A stretch of DNA of 64,000 bases from Planctobacterium marinum (GCF_036322805.1 NZ_AP027272.1:4030001-4094000); one strand, 5' to 3'; positions 25,520 through 38,380 are shown, counted from the stretch's first letter. The notes: generated by a model from the letters alone, not told the origin. Translations and numbers: made by a program.

Positions 25520-27622
25520 TTAATTTCTTGCCTCAATAATGCCTTTAGCAACATTATTAGGGGCTTCTGCATAATTGTGGAACTCCATAGAATATGAAGC
25601 TCGCCCTTGCGTCGCAGACCGCAAATCTGTGGCATAACCAAACATTTCAGACAAAGGAACCTTGGCACGTATTATCTTAATACCGCCAATACCGTCTTCC
25701 ATACCTTCAATTACACCACGACGACGATTCAGATCACCTACTACATCTCCCATCCAATCTTCGGGAGTTGTAACTTCAACCTTCATCATGGGTTCAAGCA
25801 AAACAGGATTTGCTTCCGAGCAACCTTGTTTAAAGCCCATCGAACCCGCTATCTTAAAGGCCATTTCTGAAGAGTCAACATCATGATAAGAACCATCGAA
25901 TAATGTCACCTTAACATCGAGCACAGGATAGCCTGCCAGGACACCAAAATGCATTTGTTCTTCACAGCCTTTATCAACCGCAGGGATGAATTCTTTGGGA
26001 ACTGCACCACCGACAATTTCGTTAACAAATTCATAGCCTTTGCCCTCTTCCTGAGGTTCAACACGCAGCCACACATGACCATACTGGCCACGTCCACCAG
26101 ACTGACGTACGAATTTACCTTCCACTTCCACTGATTTGCGAATCGTTTCGCGGTAAGCAACCTGTGGATTACCCACGTTACATTCCACTTTAAATTCGCG
26201 CTTCATGCGGTCGATGATGATATCCAGGTGCAACTCACCCATACCGGAGATAATCGTCTGCCCGGACTCTTCATCTGTTTTTACTCTAAAAGAAGGATCC
26301 TCTGCTGCCAGCTTGCCCAAAGCAATCGACATTTTTTCCTGGTCAGCTTGAGATTTTGGCTCTACCGCGATGGAAATTACCGGCTCCGGAAATTCCATAC
26401 GCTCCAGGGTGATCACATGATTTGGATCGCAAAGCGTGTCACCGGTAGTAACATCTTTTAAGCCAATCGCTGCTGCGATATCGCCAGCGCGCACTTCTTT
26501 TAATTCTGCACGGTCTTTAGCGTGCATCTGCACGATACGACCAAAGCGTTCTTTTTTACCTTTAACCGGGTTGTATACGGCATCGCCGGTATTTACTACA
26601 CCTGAGTAACAACGGAAGAAGGTTAAGGTTCCCACAAATGGGTCGGTAGCAATCTTAAAGGCCAACGCCGAGAACGGCTCTTTGTCATCAGCATGACGCT
26701 CGTCTTGCGACTCGTCAGTATCATCTTTGTGGCCCTGAATAGCAGGTACTTCAACAGGAGACGGTAAATACTCGATTACCGCATCCAGTACCGCCTGAAC
26801 ACCTTTGTTTTTAAACGCCGAGCCACACGTGGCTAATACGATTTCGTTATTCAAAGTACGAGTACGCAGCCCAGAGCGAATTTCTTCTTCGCTTAGTTCA
26901 CCTTCTTCAAGGTACTTTTCCATCAGCTCATCTGAAGCTTCTGCAGCCGCTTCCACCATCTCCATGCGCATTTCTTCAGCTTTATCCTGAAGATCTGCCG
27001 GAATGTCTTCGTAATCAAAGGTCATGCCCTGATCTGCTTCATTCCAGTTGATGGCTTTCATCTTGATAAGGTCGATAACCCCTTTGAAGTTCTCTTCGGC
27101 ACCAATGTTTAGTTGAATTGGTACACAGGTGGCACCCAAACGCTTGCGAATTTGTTCAACAACACGTTCGAAGTCGGCACCGGCACGGTCCATTTTATTA
27201 ACAAACACCATGCGTGGTACGTGATATTTGTTCGCTTGACGCCAGACCGTCTCGGATTGTGGCTCAATACCTGAAGAACCACAGAACACCACTACCGCAC
27301 CATCCAGTACGCGCAAAGAACGCTCTACTTCGATAGTGAAGTCAACGTGTCCGGGTGTGTCGATAATATTGATGCGGTGCTGGTCGTACTGGGCCTGCAT
27401 CCCTTTCCAGAAGCAGGTGGTGGCCGCAGAGGTAATGGTAATACCGCGCTCTTGCTCTTGTTCCATCCAGTCCATGGTGGCCGCACCATCATGTACTTCA
27501 CCAATCTTGTGAGACAAGCCAGTGTAGAATAAAACCCTTTCGGTAGTGGTCGTTTTTCCCGCGTCCACGTGAGCTACGATACCGATGTTGCGGTATAACT
27601 CAATGGGAGTAGTACGAGCCAT
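25520..27622 (-). CDS. fusA: Translation elongation factor G
   Basis: EF-G catalyses ribosomal translocation and, with RRF, ribosome recycling. The 700-residue product shows the GTPase motifs [15 protein letters not shown] (P loop), [15 protein letters not shown] (G3) and [10 protein letters not shown] (G4), the switch region [19 protein letters not shown] and the conserved domain IV region. It ends [12 protein letters not shown]. The length and the unusual [11 protein letters not shown]-type insertion zone (residues about 300-315, [17 protein letters not shown]) are normal for gammaproteobacterial EF-G1. It lies in the order rpsL-rpsG-fusA-tufA on the minus strand. The 238-base gap to rpsG contains a REP-like element and two perfect hairpins. 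Confidence 0.98.
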   Translation of the reverse strand: MARTTPIELYRNIGIVAHVDAGKTTTTERVLFYTGLSHKIGEVHDGAATMDWMEQEQERGITITSAATTCFWKGMQAQYDQHRINIIDTPGHVDFTIEVERSLRVLDGAVVVFCGSSGIEPQSETVWRQANKYHVPRMVFVNKMDRAGADFERVVEQIRKRLGATCVPIQLNIGAEENFKGVIDLIKMKAINWNEADQGMTFDYEDIPADLQDKAEEMRMEMVEAAAEASDELMEKYLEEGELSEEEIRSGLRTRTLNNEIVLATCGSAFKNKGVQAVLDAVIEYLPSPVEVPAIQGHKDDTDESQDERHADDKEPFSALAFKIATDPFVGTLTFFRCYSGVVNTGDAVYNPVKGKKERFGRIVQMHAKDRAELKEVRAGDIAAAIGLKDVTTGDTLCDPNHVITLERMEFPEPVISIAVEPKSQADQEKMSIALGKLAAEDPSFRVKTDEESGQTIISGMGELHLDIIIDRMKREFKVECNVGNPQVAYRETIRKSVEVEGKFVRQSGGRGQYGHVWLRVEPQEEGKGYEFVNEIVGGAVPKEFIPAVDKGCEEQMHFGVLAGYPVLDVKVTLFDGSYHDVDSSEMAFKIAGSMGFKQGCSEANPVLLEPMMKVEVTTPEDWMGDVVGDLNRRRGVIEGMEDGIGGIKIIRAKVPLSEMFGYATDLRSATQGRASYSMEFHNYAEAPNNVAKGIIEARN

Positions 27623-27693
27623 AGTGTCCTCTCAATTAAAGGAAATTATCGGTGTTGATTCATGCAACTCCGCACGAATCCAATCAATTCTCA

Positions 27694-27734
27694 TTCAAGA
27701 AAATAATTCTTTTTGCAAAAAGCATTTTCTTGAA
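27694..27734. repeat. Large hairpin in the rpsG-fusA gap
   Basis: A perfect 11-bp stem TTCAAGAAAAT/ATTTTCTTGAA encloses a second self-complementary piece CTTTTTGCAAAAAG. It lies 72 bases before the fusA start on the str mRNA and could affect mRNA stability or expression ratio. Confidence 0.5.
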
Positions 27735-27760
27735 CCACAAAAGAGCATGTCTCTTGCTAT

Positions 27761-27790
27761 ATCTCGTCAACATAAATGTCGACCTACATA
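27761..27790 (+). repeat. REP-like element in the rpsG-fusA gap
   Basis: The imperfect palindrome GTCAACAT-AA-ATGTCGAC followed by CTACATAACG resembles the element at 23425-23455, which shares the AA loop, TCGACCTACA and a preceding TCGT. Confidence 0.45.
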
Positions 27791-27797
27791 ACGTATT

Positions 27798-27820
27798 ACG
27801 GAGAGGACTAGCCTCTCCGT
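27798..27820. repeat. Perfect hairpin downstream of rpsG
   Basis: A 9-bp stem ACGGAGAGG/CCTCTCCGT with a five-base loop lies about 40 bases after the rpsG stop. No U run follows on the minus strand, so it is more likely a stabilising or processing hairpin than a terminator. Confidence 0.5.
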
Positions 27821-27860
27821 GATAACCAAACAAATTTGGATTTTTGCTACTGCCAGCAGA

Positions 27861-28331
27861 TTACCAGCGGTAGTGTGCGAACGCTTTGTTCGCTTCAGCC
27901 ATACGGTGAACGTCTTCACGTTTCTTAACCGCAGAACCTTTGTTTTCTGACGCATCAGCCATTTCAGCAGCAAGGCGCAACGCCATAGATTTTTCACCAC
28001 GCTTACGAGCAGCTTCAACCATCCAACGCATACCTAATGCATTGCGACGTACAGGGCGAACTTCAACCGGTACCTGGTAGGTAGAACCACCAACACGGCG
28101 AGATTTAACCTCTACGTTAGGACGGATGTTGTCCAGAGCAGCTTCGAAAATGTCCAGGTGATCTTTACCTGTTTTTTCAGCAGCGGCGTCTAGTGCACCG
28201 TAAACGATTTTTTCAGCAGTTGATTTTTTGCCGTCTAGCATAACAACATTAATGAATTTAGCTAACAGCTGTGATCCGAACTTAGGATCAGGTAGGATTT
28301 TACGTTGTCCTACGACTCTTCTTCTTGGCAT
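27861..28331 (-). CDS. rpsG: 30S ribosomal protein S7
   Basis: S7 nucleates assembly of the 30S head by binding the 3' major domain of 16S rRNA, and in E. coli it represses translation of the str operon by binding the rpsL-rpsG intercistronic region. The 156-residue sequence begins [20 protein letters not shown] and ends [32 protein letters not shown]. These are the family signatures, and the ending is that of the short form without the K-12 extension. It lies 73 bases downstream of rpsL. Confidence 0.98.
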   Translation of the reverse strand: MPRRRVVGQRKILPDPKFGSQLLAKFINVVMLDGKKSTAEKIVYGALDAAAEKTGKDHLDIFEAALDNIRPNVEVKSRRVGGSTYQVPVEVRPVRRNALGMRWMVEAARKRGEKSMALRLAAEMADASENKGSAVKKREDVHRMAEANKAFAHYRW

Positions 28332-28404
28332 CTTAATTCTCCGAATTGATTCAGGATTATCCCAAAACGTTAATACTTAGTTTGGCCTTACTAACGGAGA
28401 ACCG

Positions 28405-28779
28405 TTAAGACTTGGGCCTTTTCGTTCCGTACTTAGAACGGGCTTGCTTACGGTCGTTAACACCTGCACAGTCAAGCGTACCGCGAACTGTGTGATAACG
28501 AACACCTGGTAGATCTTTAACACGACCACCACGGATTAATACAACACTGTGTTCCTGAAGGTTGTGACCTTCACCACCGATGTATGAACTTACTTCGAAA
28601 CCGTTAGTCAGACGTACACGACACACTTTACGTAACGCTGAGTTAGGCTTCCTAGGGGTAGTAGTATATACACGAGTACATACACCACGACGTTGTGGAC
28701 AAGCATCCAGTGCTGCTACGTTGCTTTTCGCAGGCTTTTTAGCACGGGGCTTGCGCACCAGTTGGTTAACTGTTGCCAT
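28405..28779 (-). CDS. rpsL: 30S ribosomal protein S12
   Basis: S12 lies in the decoding centre and affects accuracy; it is the classical streptomycin resistance target. The 124-residue protein shows [15 protein letters not shown] and the [14 protein letters not shown] loop carrying the critical Lys near 43. It also has [17 protein letters not shown] with Lys near 88 and the Asp that is normally methylthiolated. Both positions have the drug-sensitive wild-type residue. It is the first gene of the str operon, and its promoter lies about 150 bases upstream. Confidence 0.98.
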   Translation of the reverse strand: MATVNQLVRKPRAKKPAKSNVAALDACPQRRGVCTRVYTTTPRKPNSALRKVCRVRLTNGFEVSSYIGGEGHNLQEHSVVLIRGGRVKDLPGVRYHTVRGTLDCAGVNDRKQARSKYGTKRPKS

Positions 28780-28929
28780 TCTAGCTCCTAAAAATTAAAC
28801 AAAAAATTTGGTTCTCATTGAAACTCAATGCGAACCCACTGCTGATTTTGCTGCTATAGCCCGAAAATTCAGGCTTTTTTATGAAAAATCCGCGCCCATT
28901 AGGGATTTACCCCAAAATGAGGTCGCGAA

Positions 28930-28958
28930 ATTCTATAGATCCGAACCTCAAGTGTCAA
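28930..28958 (-). promoter_or_regulatory. Promoter of the str operon
   Basis: On the minus strand a perfect -35 TTGACA (28958-28953), a 17-base spacer and TAGAAT (28935-28930) are followed by a GC-containing TTCGCGACC discriminator. The untranslated leader to rpsL would be about 145 bases. The rest of the 28780-29106 gap holds nothing else I can identify. Confidence 0.8.
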
Positions 28959-29106
28959 CTAAATAAACAATTTGACGGTTGTTTGAGCAGACTCGCCCCT
29001 ATGGATTTCTGATTAATCCACAGAAATTCTCTGTGACACTTTTTCTCTCAAATACTCTATAAATGAGTGATAGCCTGAAAAAGGTGAATAAAAGAGGCAA
29101 GATTTT

Positions 29107-29847
29107 ATGAAAGATCTCCAAAAGATGTTAGGTGGCCTGAGTAAGAGTGGTTTTATGTCGGGTATGGCTGGCGGCGCAGTGAGCGGCGTGATCACAAACC
29201 TGGCGATGGGCAAAAGCTCGAAGAAAACCAAGAAAATGGGTAAAAGCGCCCTTAAGGTAGGAGCGCTCGCCGCTGTTGGCGGTTTGGCCTGGAAAGCTTA
29301 CCAGAGTTATAACCAGCAAAAAACCAATGGGCAAGGTAGTGCACAAGCCTCTAGTCCTGCCTACACTTACACGCCGCAACAACAATCTTCGGCGCAACAG
29401 CACACCTATTCAAGGCCAGAGCCAAAAACCTTCAACTATGGTCGGGTTTCAGAGGAGCGTTTTGAGGAAATTATTGAAGACGACAGCGCTGATGGTGGCC
29501 AGATGCTGCTAATGCAAGCCATGATTGCCGCTGCCTATGCCGATGGCCATATCGATAGCGACGAACAGCAACGCATTTTCAATCAGGTTGAGCAGATGGA
29601 TTTATCGGTGGCCGAAAAAGCCTCATTATTCGATGAGCTGCGCCAACCTAAATCCATGCAACAAATCGTTTCCAATGTACCGGATGCCGAGACCGGTGTA
29701 GAAGTATACGCAGCGTCTTTGCTGGCCATTGACGAGAGCTTATCTGTTTCTCAGCAGTATCTGGATAACCTGGCGCAACATCTGTGTATACCGCGAGAAC
29801 TGCGCTCGGCCATTCATAACCAGGCTCAGCAAGCTCGCCTGCAATAG
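29107..29847 (+). CDS. DUF533 family (YebE-like, TerB-fold) protein
   Basis: This 246-residue protein begins MKDLQKMLGGLSKSGFMSGMAGGAVSG and has a glycine-rich hydrophobic segment (about 15-32) and a second one (KVGALAAVGGLAWKAYQSY). A Gln/Ser/Pro-rich linker (about 70-115) follows, then a helical TerB-like domain (about 130-240, starting MLLMQAMIAAAYADGHIDSDEQQRIFNQVEQ). This is the DUF533/YebE layout; YebE is an envelope-stress-associated inner membrane protein of unclear function in E. coli. The AADGHID region carries the acidic residues typical of TerB folds. It is transcribed on the plus strand between the converging rpoC terminator and the diverging str promoter, a separate unit inside the ribosomal cluster. 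Confidence 0.85.
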   Translation: MKDLQKMLGGLSKSGFMSGMAGGAVSGVITNLAMGKSSKKTKKMGKSALKVGALAAVGGLAWKAYQSYNQQKTNGQGSAQASSPAYTYTPQQQSSAQQHTYSRPEPKTFNYGRVSEERFEEIIEDDSADGGQMLLMQAMIAAAYADGHIDSDEQQRIFNQVEQMDLSVAEKASLFDELRQPKSMQQIVSNVPDAETGVEVYAASLLAIDESLSVSQQYLDNLAQHLCIPRELRSAIHNQAQQARLQ

Positions 29848-29890
29848 TAACAAACTAATCTGGTTACCTACCGGTGCCGTTTACAGACAT

Positions 29891-29917
29891 AAAAAAAGCG
29901 CCATCAGGCGCTTTTTT
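29891..29917. terminator. Bidirectional terminator between DUF533 gene and rpoC
   Basis: A7, a GCGCC-ATCA-GGCGC stem and T6 form a symmetric intrinsic terminator serving rpoC from one side and the DUF533 gene from the other. Confidence 0.9.
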
Positions 29918-29932
29918 CAATTGGAGCAGGAT

Positions 29933-32900
29933 TTACTCTTCAGAAGCAGAGTTATCCGCTCCCAAAACTTCCGCGTTAAGTGCTTCAGTCAGTGCTGCTT
30001 CTGCTTCTTCGGCAGAAACAGACAGGTCTTCCATGGCGTCCATCTTGTTAGCAAGACGTTTCTTGTGATACGCCAAACCAGTACCTGCTGGGATCAAGCG
30101 ACCAACGATTACGTTTTCTTTCAGACCACGTAAATCATCTGTCTTACCTTGTACCGCAGCTTCTGTCAGTACCCGCGTAGTTTCCTGGAACGAAGCTGCT
30201 GAGATGAAGGATTCAGTGGACAGTGATGCCTTAGTGATACCCAACAATTGCAGTTCGTATTTAGCTGTCAATTTACCGGCTTTTTCCAGTTCACGGTTCG
30301 CGATGTGTACCGTCGATACTTCGCACTGTTCGCCTTCCAGGAACATAGTGTCACCTGGATCAGTGATAATACACTTACGCAACATCTGGCGAATTACAAC
30401 CTCGATGTGCTTATCGTTAATTTTTACACCCTGTAAGCGATAAACTTCCTGAACTTCGTTCACGATGTAGTTAGATACCGCGCTTACGCCACGCAGACGC
30501 AAGATATCGTGTGGCGACTCTGGACCGTCAGCGATAACTTCACCTTTTTCGATGTTCTCACCTTCGAATACGTTGATTTGACGCCATTTAGGAATCATCT
30601 CTTCGTGGTGATCACCCTCTTTCGGTGTAATCGTCAGACGCTTCTTACCTTTGGTTTCTTTACCGAAACCGATGGTACCGGAGATTTCAGCCAGAATCGC
30701 AGGCTCTTTAGGCTTACGCGCTTCGAACAAGTCGGCTACCCGCGGTAGACCACCCGTGATGTCACGAGTCTTCGAGCTTTCCTGAGGAATACGCGCAATG
30801 GTATCACCCACTTCAGCCGTTGCACCATCGGCAATATCGATAGTGGTAAAGCTTGGCAGACGAATTTCCTGTAAGCCCACTTCTTCAATTTCCAGAATCA
30901 GTTTAGGCTCTTTAGCATTGGCCAGGGACAGGTCTTTAACCACGATACGCGACAGACCAGTCAGGTCGTCTTGCTGCATCTCTGTATTGGAATCATCAAC
31001 GTCAGAGAAGCTTACTCGCGCTTTACGCTCTACCACGATTGGGTGGGAGTGCGGATCCCAGTTCGCTACAATCGCGCCAGCTTCTACTGCTGCACCATCG
31101 TCAACCGACAATTTCGCACCGTAAGGCAATCTGTAACGCTCTTTCTCACGACCAAACTCATCAATTACCGTCAGTTCAGTTGAACGCGATACGATAACAA
31201 TCTTGCCGTCAGTGTTAGTTACATACTTAGCATTGTGCAGTTTCAGGTGACCATTGTTTTTGATCTGTACGCTGTTTTCTGCAGACGCTCTTGATGCCGC
31301 ACCACCGATGTGGAAGGTACGCATCGTTAACTGTGTACCTGGTTCACCGATTGACTGTGCGGCGATTACACCCACAGATTCACCAGCGCCAACCATGTGA
31401 CCTCGTGCAAGGTCACGACCATAACACTTAGCACACACACCGAAGTCGTTTTCACAGGTAATTACCGAGCGAACGATAACCTGGTCTACTGAGTGAGACT
31501 CAAGGAAGTCCACCAGTTTTTCGTCAAGCAGTACGTTACGCTCAACCAAGACTTCAGTAGTACCTGGTTTTAATACGTCTTCGGCAACAACACGACCCAA
31601 TACGCGCTCGCGCAATGGCTCCACAACGTCACCACCTTCAATCAACGGCTTCATGACGATACCGTCAAAGGTGCCACAGTCGTCGTTGTTGATAACAACG
31701 TCTTGAGCAACGTCAACCAGACGACGCGTCAGGTAACCTGAGTTAGCTGTCTTCAATGCCGTATCGGCCAAACCTTTACGTGCACCGTGGGTTGAGATGA
31801 AGTACTGAAGTACGTTCAGACCTTCACGGAAGTTAGCGGTAATGGGGGTTTCGATGATTGAGCCATCTGGCTTAGCCATCAGACCACGCATACCGGCCAA
31901 CTGACGAATCTGAGCGGGGCTACCACGAGCACCGGAGTCCGCCATCATGTATACAGAGTTAAGTGAATCTTGCTTCTCGTGCTCACCGTCGCGGTTTAAC
32001 ACCTCTTCGGTAGACAAGTTGCTCATCATCGCCTTAGCAACGCGTTCGTTAGCTGCAGACCAGATATCGATTACTTTGTTGTAACGCTCACCAGCGGTTA
32101 CCAAACCAGACTGGAACTGCTCCTGAATTTCAGTTACTTCAGCTTCAGCCGCGTCGATGATTTCAGACTTCTCATCTGGAATAACCATGTCGTCGATACC
32201 GATAGACACACCAGACTTCATCGCATAATGGAAACCAGTGTACATAACCTGGTCAGCGGTGATTACGGTGTCTTTCAGACCCAAACGACGGTAGCAAGCG
32301 TTCAATAATTTTGAGATTTGCTTTTTACCCATTGGCTGATTGATCAGCTCAAAAGGCATGCCTTCTGGTAAGATACCGAACAGAATTGCACGACCAACGG
32401 TAGTTTCTACTACAGAGGTTTTTTCGTGGCGATTGCCATCGATATCGATTTCAACTTCAGTTAAACGCACTTTAACGCGAGCGTGCAGTTCTGCCTGGCC
32501 TGTGCGGTAGGCTTTTTCTGCTTCTTCTTTGTTCGCGAAAACCATGCCTTCGCCTTTAGCGTTAACACGGGCGCGGGTCATGTAGTACAGACCCAATACA
32601 ACGTCCTGTGAAGGTACGATGATGGGCTCACCGTTCGCAGGAGACAGGATGTTGTTGGTAGACATCATCAGGGCACGTGATTCCAACTGCGCTTCTAGCG
32701 TCAGTGGTACGTGAACGGCCATTTGGTCACCATCGAAGTCGGCGTTATAGGCCGCACATACGAGTGGGTGCAGCTGGATCGCTTTACCTTCGATCAAGAT
32801 AGGTTCAAATGCCTGGATACCCAGTCTGTGAAGAGTCGGTGCACGGTTAAGTAGTACCGGATGTTCGCGGATAACTTCATCCAGAACGTCCCATACTTCT

Positions 32901-34117
32901 GCCGCTTCGCGCTCAACCATTTTCTTGGCAGCTTTGATGGTAGTAGCAAGACCACGACCTTCTAACTTACCGTAGATGAAAGGCTTGAACAGTTCCAATG
33001 CCATTTTCTTAGGCAGACCACACTGGTGTAGACGCAGTGTTGGACCAACGGTGATTACAGAACGACCAGAGTAATCAACACGCTTACCTAGCAGGTTCTG
33101 ACGGAAGCGACCTTGCTTACCTTTGATCATATCAGCCAAAGATTTCAAAGGACGCTTGTTAGAACCGGTGATAGCACGACCGCGACGACCATTATCTAAT
33201 AACGCATCTACCGCTTCCTGCAGCATACGCTTTTCGTTGCGTACGATAATGTCAGGTGCAGCAAGGTCTAATAGACGCTTCAGACGGTTGTTACGGTTGA
33301 TTACACGACGGTATAAATCGTTCAAATCAGACGTCGCAAAACGACCACCATCTAGTGGTACCAATGGACGCAAGTCTGGCGGCAATACCGGCAGAACCGT
33401 CATGATCATCCACTCTGGCTTGTTACCAGATTGTTGGAACGACTCTAATAATTTAAGACGCTTGGTGATTTTCTTTTTCTTAGTTTCAGAGTTGATTGAA
33501 GGCAACTCTTCACGCATTGCAGCAACATCTGCATCCACGTCAAGCTCTTGTAACAAATCGAATACCGCTTCGGCACCCATTTTTGCTTCAAACTCATCAC
33601 CGTGCTCTTCCAGCGAGTCCAGATATTCTTCTTCAGTCAGAAGCTGGCTGCGCTCAAGCGTTGTCATACCTGGCTCGGTAACAACATAAGATTCGAAATA
33701 CAGCACGCGCTCGATATCACGCAAGGTCATATCCAGCATCAAACCAATACGGCTCGGCAGTGATTTCAGGAACCAGATGTGAGCAACCGGGCTTGCCAGT
33801 TCAATGTGACCCATACGCTCACGACGAACTTTGGTCAGGGTAACTTCTACGCCACACTTCTCACAAATTACACCACGGTGCTTAAGACGCTTGTACTTAC
33901 CACACAAACATTCGTAGTCTTTCACCGGGCCAAAGATACGCGCACAAAACAAACCATCACGCTCAGGCTTGAAGGTACGGTAGTTAATCGTTTCGGGTTT
34001 TTTAACTTCCCCGTACGACCAGCTGCGGATCATGTCAGGCGAAGCCAGACCGATTCGAATCTGATCGAATTCTTCAGTTTTGTTTTGTTGCTTAAGAAAC
34101 TTAAGTAAATCTTTCAC
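29933..34117 (-). CDS. rpoC: DNA-directed RNA polymerase subunit beta'
   Basis: Beta' forms the clamp and much of the active site of RNA polymerase. The 1394-residue protein starts [22 protein letters not shown]. It has the N-terminal zinc ribbon ([24 protein letters not shown], residues about 70-93) and the catalytic [14 protein letters not shown] (about 458-471), whose three Asp residues hold the Mg ion. The bridge/trigger region includes [19 protein letters not shown], and the second zinc site comprises [19 protein letters not shown]. Length is close to the E. coli 1407. It is the last gene of the operon, 102 bases after rpoB. Confidence 0.98.
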   Translation of the reverse strand: MKDLLKFLKQQNKTEEFDQIRIGLASPDMIRSWSYGEVKKPETINYRTFKPERDGLFCARIFGPVKDYECLCGKYKRLKHRGVICEKCGVEVTLTKVRRERMGHIELASPVAHIWFLKSLPSRIGLMLDMTLRDIERVLYFESYVVTEPGMTTLERSQLLTEEEYLDSLEEHGDEFEAKMGAEAVFDLLQELDVDADVAAMREELPSINSETKKKKITKRLKLLESFQQSGNKPEWMIMTVLPVLPPDLRPLVPLDGGRFATSDLNDLYRRVINRNNRLKRLLDLAAPDIIVRNEKRMLQEAVDALLDNGRRGRAITGSNKRPLKSLADMIKGKQGRFRQNLLGKRVDYSGRSVITVGPTLRLHQCGLPKKMALELFKPFIYGKLEGRGLATTIKAAKKMVEREAAEVWDVLDEVIREHPVLLNRAPTLHRLGIQAFEPILIEGKAIQLHPLVCAAYNADFDGDQMAVHVPLTLEAQLESRALMMSTNNILSPANGEPIIVPSQDVVLGLYYMTRARVNAKGEGMVFANKEEAEKAYRTGQAELHARVKVRLTEVEIDIDGNRHEKTSVVETTVGRAILFGILPEGMPFELINQPMGKKQISKLLNACYRRLGLKDTVITADQVMYTGFHYAMKSGVSIGIDDMVIPDEKSEIIDAAEAEVTEIQEQFQSGLVTAGERYNKVIDIWSAANERVAKAMMSNLSTEEVLNRDGEHEKQDSLNSVYMMADSGARGSPAQIRQLAGMRGLMAKPDGSIIETPITANFREGLNVLQYFISTHGARKGLADTALKTANSGYLTRRLVDVAQDVVINNDDCGTFDGIVMKPLIEGGDVVEPLRERVLGRVVAEDVLKPGTTEVLVERNVLLDEKLVDFLESHSVDQVIVRSVITCENDFGVCAKCYGRDLARGHMVGAGESVGVIAAQSIGEPGTQLTMRTFHIGGAASRASAENSVQIKNNGHLKLHNAKYVTNTDGKIVIVSRSTELTVIDEFGREKERYRLPYGAKLSVDDGAAVEAGAIVANWDPHSHPIVVERKARVSFSDVDDSNTEMQQDDLTGLSRIVVKDLSLANAKEPKLILEIEEVGLQEIRLPSFTTIDIADGATAEVGDTIARIPQESSKTRDITGGLPRVADLFEARKPKEPAILAEISGTIGFGKETKGKKRLTITPKEGDHHEEMIPKWRQINVFEGENIEKGEVIADGPESPHDILRLRGVSAVSNYIVNEVQEVYRLQGVKINDKHIEVVIRQMLRKCIITDPGDTMFLEGEQCEVSTVHIANRELEKAGKLTAKYELQLLGITKASLSTESFISAASFQETTRVLTEAAVQGKTDDLRGLKENVIVGRLIPAGTGLAYHKKRLANKMDAMEDLSVSAEEAEAALTEALNAEVLGADNSASEE

Positions 34118-34148
34118 GATTTTCTCCCAACGGAGTCACTTATTATTC

Positions 34149-34179
34149 GATGCCAGTTCCCGTTTCGGTAACTGGCATC
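34149..34179. repeat. Hairpin in the rpoB-rpoC gap
   Basis: A perfect 10-bp stem GATGCCAGTT/AACTGGCATC with an 11-base loop is followed on the minus strand by the rpoC leader region. A smaller AGTC/GACT hairpin lies beside it. No U run follows, so a processing or stability role is more likely than termination. Confidence 0.55.
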
Positions 34180-34219
34180 GCTACCTGTTCAGTCCCGAAG
34201 GACTTTAAAGAGGGTTCTC

Positions 34220-37200
34220 TTACTGCTCTTCCAGCTCGATGTTGATACCCAGTGAGCGGATTTCTTTCAACAATACATTGAAGGACTCCGGCATACCAGG
34301 TTCCATGCGATGGTCTCCGTCGACGATGTTCTTATACATCTTAGTACGACCATTCACGTCATCGGACTTAACCGTCAACATTTCTTGCAGAGTATAGGCG
34401 GCACCGTATGCTTCCAGTGCCCACACTTCCATCTCACCGAAACGCTGACCACCGAACTGAGCTTTACCACCCAACGGCTGCTGTGTGACCAGGCTGTAAG
34501 AACCAGTAGAACGAGCGTGCATTTTGTCGTCTACCAAGTGGTTCAGTTTCAGCATGTACATGTAGCCCACAGTAACCGGACGCTCAAACTCCTGACCAGT
34601 ACGGCCATCACACAATTTGATTTGTCCACTTTCCGGGATGTCAGCAAGTGTCAGTAACTCTTTAATCTCGGCTTCAGTTGCACCGTCGAATACTGGCGTT
34701 GCAATAGGTACACCTTTGCGCAGATTGTCTGCCAAACGGATAACTTCATCATCAGTGAAAGACGCAATGTCTACTTCCTGACGGTGTGTACCAGAGCTGT
34801 AAACCTGAGTCAGGAACTCGCGTAGTTTGGCGATTTCTTGCTGCTCTTTAAGCATGCGGTCAATCTTAACGCCAAGGCCGCGTGCAGCCATACCCAAGTG
34901 AGTTTCCAAGATCTGTCCCACGTTCATACGAGACGGAACACCTAGCGGGTTAAGCACGATATCTACCGGCTCACCGTTCTCATCGTAAGGCATGTCTTCT
35001 ACAGGCTGGATTGAGGAGATAACACCTTTGTTACCGTGACGTCCGGCCATTTTATCACCAGGCTGGATGTGACGTTTAACTGCAAGGTAAACCTTAACAA
35101 TCTTAAGTACGCCTGGCGCCAGATCATCACCTTGAGTGATCTTGCGACGCTTGTTCTCAAACTTCTTATCGAAGTCGTCTTTAACAGCAGCGTATTGATC
35201 AGCGGCTTGATCCAGCTCAGCTTGTGCATCTTCGTCGCGCAGTGGTAAATCGAACCACTTCTCACGCGGTGTGCCATTTAACTTATCTTCAGAGATATTG
35301 TTAGCAACCAACAGGTTGCGAGCACGAGCAAAGATACCATCTGCCAAGATACCGAATTCGTCGCCCAGGTCTTTCTTAACCTGACGCAACTGCATGTCTT
35401 CGATTTCCAGAGCGCGTTTGTCTTTTTCAACGCCGTCACGAGTGAAGATTTGTACGTCGATAACAGTACCGTGAACAGAGTTAGGTACACGTAAAGAAGT
35501 ATCTTTAACGTCAGAGGCTTTCTCACCGAAGATAGCACGTAGTAGCTTTTCTTCTGGTGTTAATTGCGTTTCGCCTTTCGGAGTAACTTTACCTACCAGG
35601 ATATCGCCGCCTTTTACTTCAGCACCGATATAAACCACACCAGACTCGTCCAGCTTGCTCAGCGCAGACTCACCGACATTCGGGATATCTGAACTGATTT
35701 CTTCTGGCCCAAGCTTAGTATCACGAGCGATACAGCTTAGTTCCTGGATGTGAATGGTAGTGAAACGGTCTTCTTGCGCTACGCGCTCAGAAATCAGGAT
35801 TGAATCCTCGAAGTTATAACCGTTCCAAGGCATGAATGCGATACGCATGTTCTGACCCAGAGCCAATTCGCCCAGGTCAGTAGAAGGACCGTCAGCCAAT
35901 ACGTCACCCGCAACCACAGGCTCACCGACATTAACGGTAGGCTTCTGGTTGATACAAGTATTCTGGTTAGAACGCGTGTACTTAGTCAGGTTGTAGATAT
36001 CGATACCAGCTTCACCCGCCACCATCTCGTTTTCGTTAACTTTAACAACAATACGAGACGCATCTACGAAGTCGATACGACCACCGCGCTTAGCAACAAC
36101 AGTTACACCTGAGTCGATAGCTACGGTTTTTTCCATACCCGTACCTACTAACGGCTTATCAGCGCGCAGTGTAGGAACAGCCTGACGTTGCATGTTTGAA
36201 CCCATCAATGCACGGTTGGCGTCATCGTGCTCAAGGAATGGGATAATGCTGGCAGCAACAGAAACGATTTGCTGTGCTGACACGTCCATATATTTAATTT
36301 CTTCTTTCGCCATTAAGGTGAATTCACCTTTATAACGACAAGGAACAAGATCATCTGCCAGACGGTTGTTTTCATCCAATTCCGCACTCGCCTGAGCGAT
36401 TGGATAGTGACCTTCTTCAATAGCAGATAAGTACTCGATGTCTTCTGTTACTTCGCCGTCTACGATCTTACGGTATGGGGTTTCCAGAAAACCGTAATCG
36501 TTAGTACGGGCATAGCTAGACAAGGAGTTAATCAAACCGATGTTCGGACCTTCCGGCGTTTCGATAGGACACACACGACCGTAGTGAGTAGGGTGAACGT
36601 CTCGAACTTCGAAGCCTGCTCGCTCACGAGTCAAACCGCCCGGACCTAAAGCAGAAATACGACGCTTGTGCGTAACTTCTGACAGCGGGTTGTTTTGATC
36701 CATGAATTGCGACAACTGAGAAGAACCGAAGAATTCTTTAACCGCTGCAGAAATAGGCTTAGCGTTGATTAAATCTTGTGGCATCACATTATCGAGATCG
36801 CCTAAGCTCAAACGCTCTTTTACAGCACGCTCAACACGTACCAAACCTACGCGGAATTGGTTTTCGGCCATTTCACCGACAGAACGAATACGACGGTTAC
36901 CCAAGTGGTCGATATCGTCCACATCGTCTTTACCGTCACGGATGGCTATCAGTTGCTGCATAACTGCAACGATATCGCTCTTATCCAGGGTGCCTGAACC
37001 AGTCAGCTCATCACGACCTAAACGGCGGTTGAACTTCATACGACCTACAGACGATAAGTCGTAGCGATCATCAGTGAAGAACAGGTTGTCAAATAAGGCT
37101 TCTGCCGCATCTTTTGTGGGTGGCTCACCCGGACGCATCATGCGGTAGATTTCAACAAGGGCTTCTAAACGGTTAGTAGAGTTGTCGATACGCAGGGTAT

Positions 37201-38248
37201 CAGACATGTAAGAACCGTGATCCAACTCGTTGATATACAGGGTTTCAAATTCTGTAATACCGGCTTCATACAGGGCATTCAGATTTTCTGCAGTGGCTTC
37301 ATCGTTAGCGTTAACAATGATTTCACCTGTGCTTTCATCCATATAGGTTCTTGCAATCACACGACCCAACAGGAATTCCACTGGAACTTCCAATTCAGAC
37401 AGACCTAATTTTTCCATCTGACGAGTGTGTCTTGCAGAGATACGACGCCCCGTTTCTACGATAACGTTGCCTTCGTTGTCTTTGATGTCGAAACGCGCAG
37501 TTTCGCCACGCAGACGGTCGGGAACGATAGAAACTTTAAATACGCCGTTATCCAGGATAACTGTATCTTTGTCGAAGAACAGGTCCAGAATTTCTTCTGT
37601 GCCCATATCCATAGCGCGCAGAATAATTGACGCCGGTAATTTACGACGGCGGTCAATACGAACGAAAAGATTATCTTTTGGATCGAATTCGAAGTCCAAC
37701 CAGGAACCGCGGTAAGGGATAACGCGCGCGTTATACAACACTTTGCCGGATGAGTGTGTTTTACCTTTGTCGTGATCAAAGAACACGCCTGGTGAACGGT
37801 GAAGCTGAGAAACAATAACACGCTCAGTACCGTTGATTACAAAGGTACCTGTGTCTGTCATGAGTGGAATTTCACCCATGTATACTTCTTGCTCTTTAAT
37901 ATCTTTTACTGTGCCTGGCGCTGCTTCCTTGTCAAATAAAACAAGACGCAACTTAACACGAAGTGGTGCAGAGAATGTCACACCACGAATTTGACATTCT
38001 TTGACGTCAAATACTGGTTCGCCCAATCGATAACTTACATACTGCAGCTCTGAATTTCCCGAGTAGCTTTTAATCGGAAAAACAGAACGGAAAGCAGCTT
38101 CCAGACCATACTGACCTTCCGCATCGATCTCGATGAACTTACGGAAAGAGTCTAATTGTATGGAAAGTAGATAAGGTATTTCGAGTACCTGGGGGCGTTT
38201 ACCAAAATCCTTGCGGATACGTTTCTTTTCGCTATAAGAGTAAACCAT
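34220..38248 (-). CDS. rpoB: DNA-directed RNA polymerase subunit beta
   Basis: Beta is the second large catalytic subunit and the target of rifampicin. From ATG 38248 the protein has 1342 residues, identical in length to E. coli RpoB, beginning [20 protein letters not shown] behind GAGGAA. The frame is open 33 codons further upstream but that is not used by the family. The rifampicin region reads [30 protein letters not shown], which is the sensitive wild-type pattern. The C-terminus ends [21 protein letters not shown]. It is preceded by an rplL-rpoB attenuator and an RNase III-type hairpin. Confidence 0.98.
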   Translation of the reverse strand: MVYSYSEKKRIRKDFGKRPQVLEIPYLLSIQLDSFRKFIEIDAEGQYGLEAAFRSVFPIKSYSGNSELQYVSYRLGEPVFDVKECQIRGVTFSAPLRVKLRLVLFDKEAAPGTVKDIKEQEVYMGEIPLMTDTGTFVINGTERVIVSQLHRSPGVFFDHDKGKTHSSGKVLYNARVIPYRGSWLDFEFDPKDNLFVRIDRRRKLPASIILRAMDMGTEEILDLFFDKDTVILDNGVFKVSIVPDRLRGETARFDIKDNEGNVIVETGRRISARHTRQMEKLGLSELEVPVEFLLGRVIARTYMDESTGEIIVNANDEATAENLNALYEAGITEFETLYINELDHGSYMSDTLRIDNSTNRLEALVEIYRMMRPGEPPTKDAAEALFDNLFFTDDRYDLSSVGRMKFNRRLGRDELTGSGTLDKSDIVAVMQQLIAIRDGKDDVDDIDHLGNRRIRSVGEMAENQFRVGLVRVERAVKERLSLGDLDNVMPQDLINAKPISAAVKEFFGSSQLSQFMDQNNPLSEVTHKRRISALGPGGLTRERAGFEVRDVHPTHYGRVCPIETPEGPNIGLINSLSSYARTNDYGFLETPYRKIVDGEVTEDIEYLSAIEEGHYPIAQASAELDENNRLADDLVPCRYKGEFTLMAKEEIKYMDVSAQQIVSVAASIIPFLEHDDANRALMGSNMQRQAVPTLRADKPLVGTGMEKTVAIDSGVTVVAKRGGRIDFVDASRIVVKVNENEMVAGEAGIDIYNLTKYTRSNQNTCINQKPTVNVGEPVVAGDVLADGPSTDLGELALGQNMRIAFMPWNGYNFEDSILISERVAQEDRFTTIHIQELSCIARDTKLGPEEISSDIPNVGESALSKLDESGVVYIGAEVKGGDILVGKVTPKGETQLTPEEKLLRAIFGEKASDVKDTSLRVPNSVHGTVIDVQIFTRDGVEKDKRALEIEDMQLRQVKKDLGDEFGILADGIFARARNLLVANNISEDKLNGTPREKWFDLPLRDEDAQAELDQAADQYAAVKDDFDKKFENKRRKITQGDDLAPGVLKIVKVYLAVKRHIQPGDKMAGRHGNKGVISSIQPVEDMPYDENGEPVDIVLNPLGVPSRMNVGQILETHLGMAARGLGVKIDRMLKEQQEIAKLREFLTQVYSSGTHRQEVDIASFTDDEVIRLADNLRKGVPIATPVFDGATEAEIKELLTLADIPESGQIKLCDGRTGQEFERPVTVGYMYMLKLNHLVDDKMHARSTGSYSLVTQQPLGGKAQFGGQRFGEMEVWALEAYGAAYTLQEMLTVKSDDVNGRTKMYKNIVDGDHRMEPGMPESFNVLLKEIRSLGINIELEEQ

Positions 38249-38380
38249 GGATTCCTCAGCCTGCTGATCTTTAACCCTGATATCTCTTGTAAGAGACATA
38301 TATGTATTCAGCACCGTTTTACTTTTTTCAATATCAGACCAATACACAGTGCGAATGATTTATTGGTTTGATATTGCTAT

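Noticed and set aside
38248-38347. N-terminal extension of RpoB by 33 residues
   Set aside because: The family start [16 protein letters not shown] at 38248 has a good ribosome binding site and gives exactly 1342 residues.
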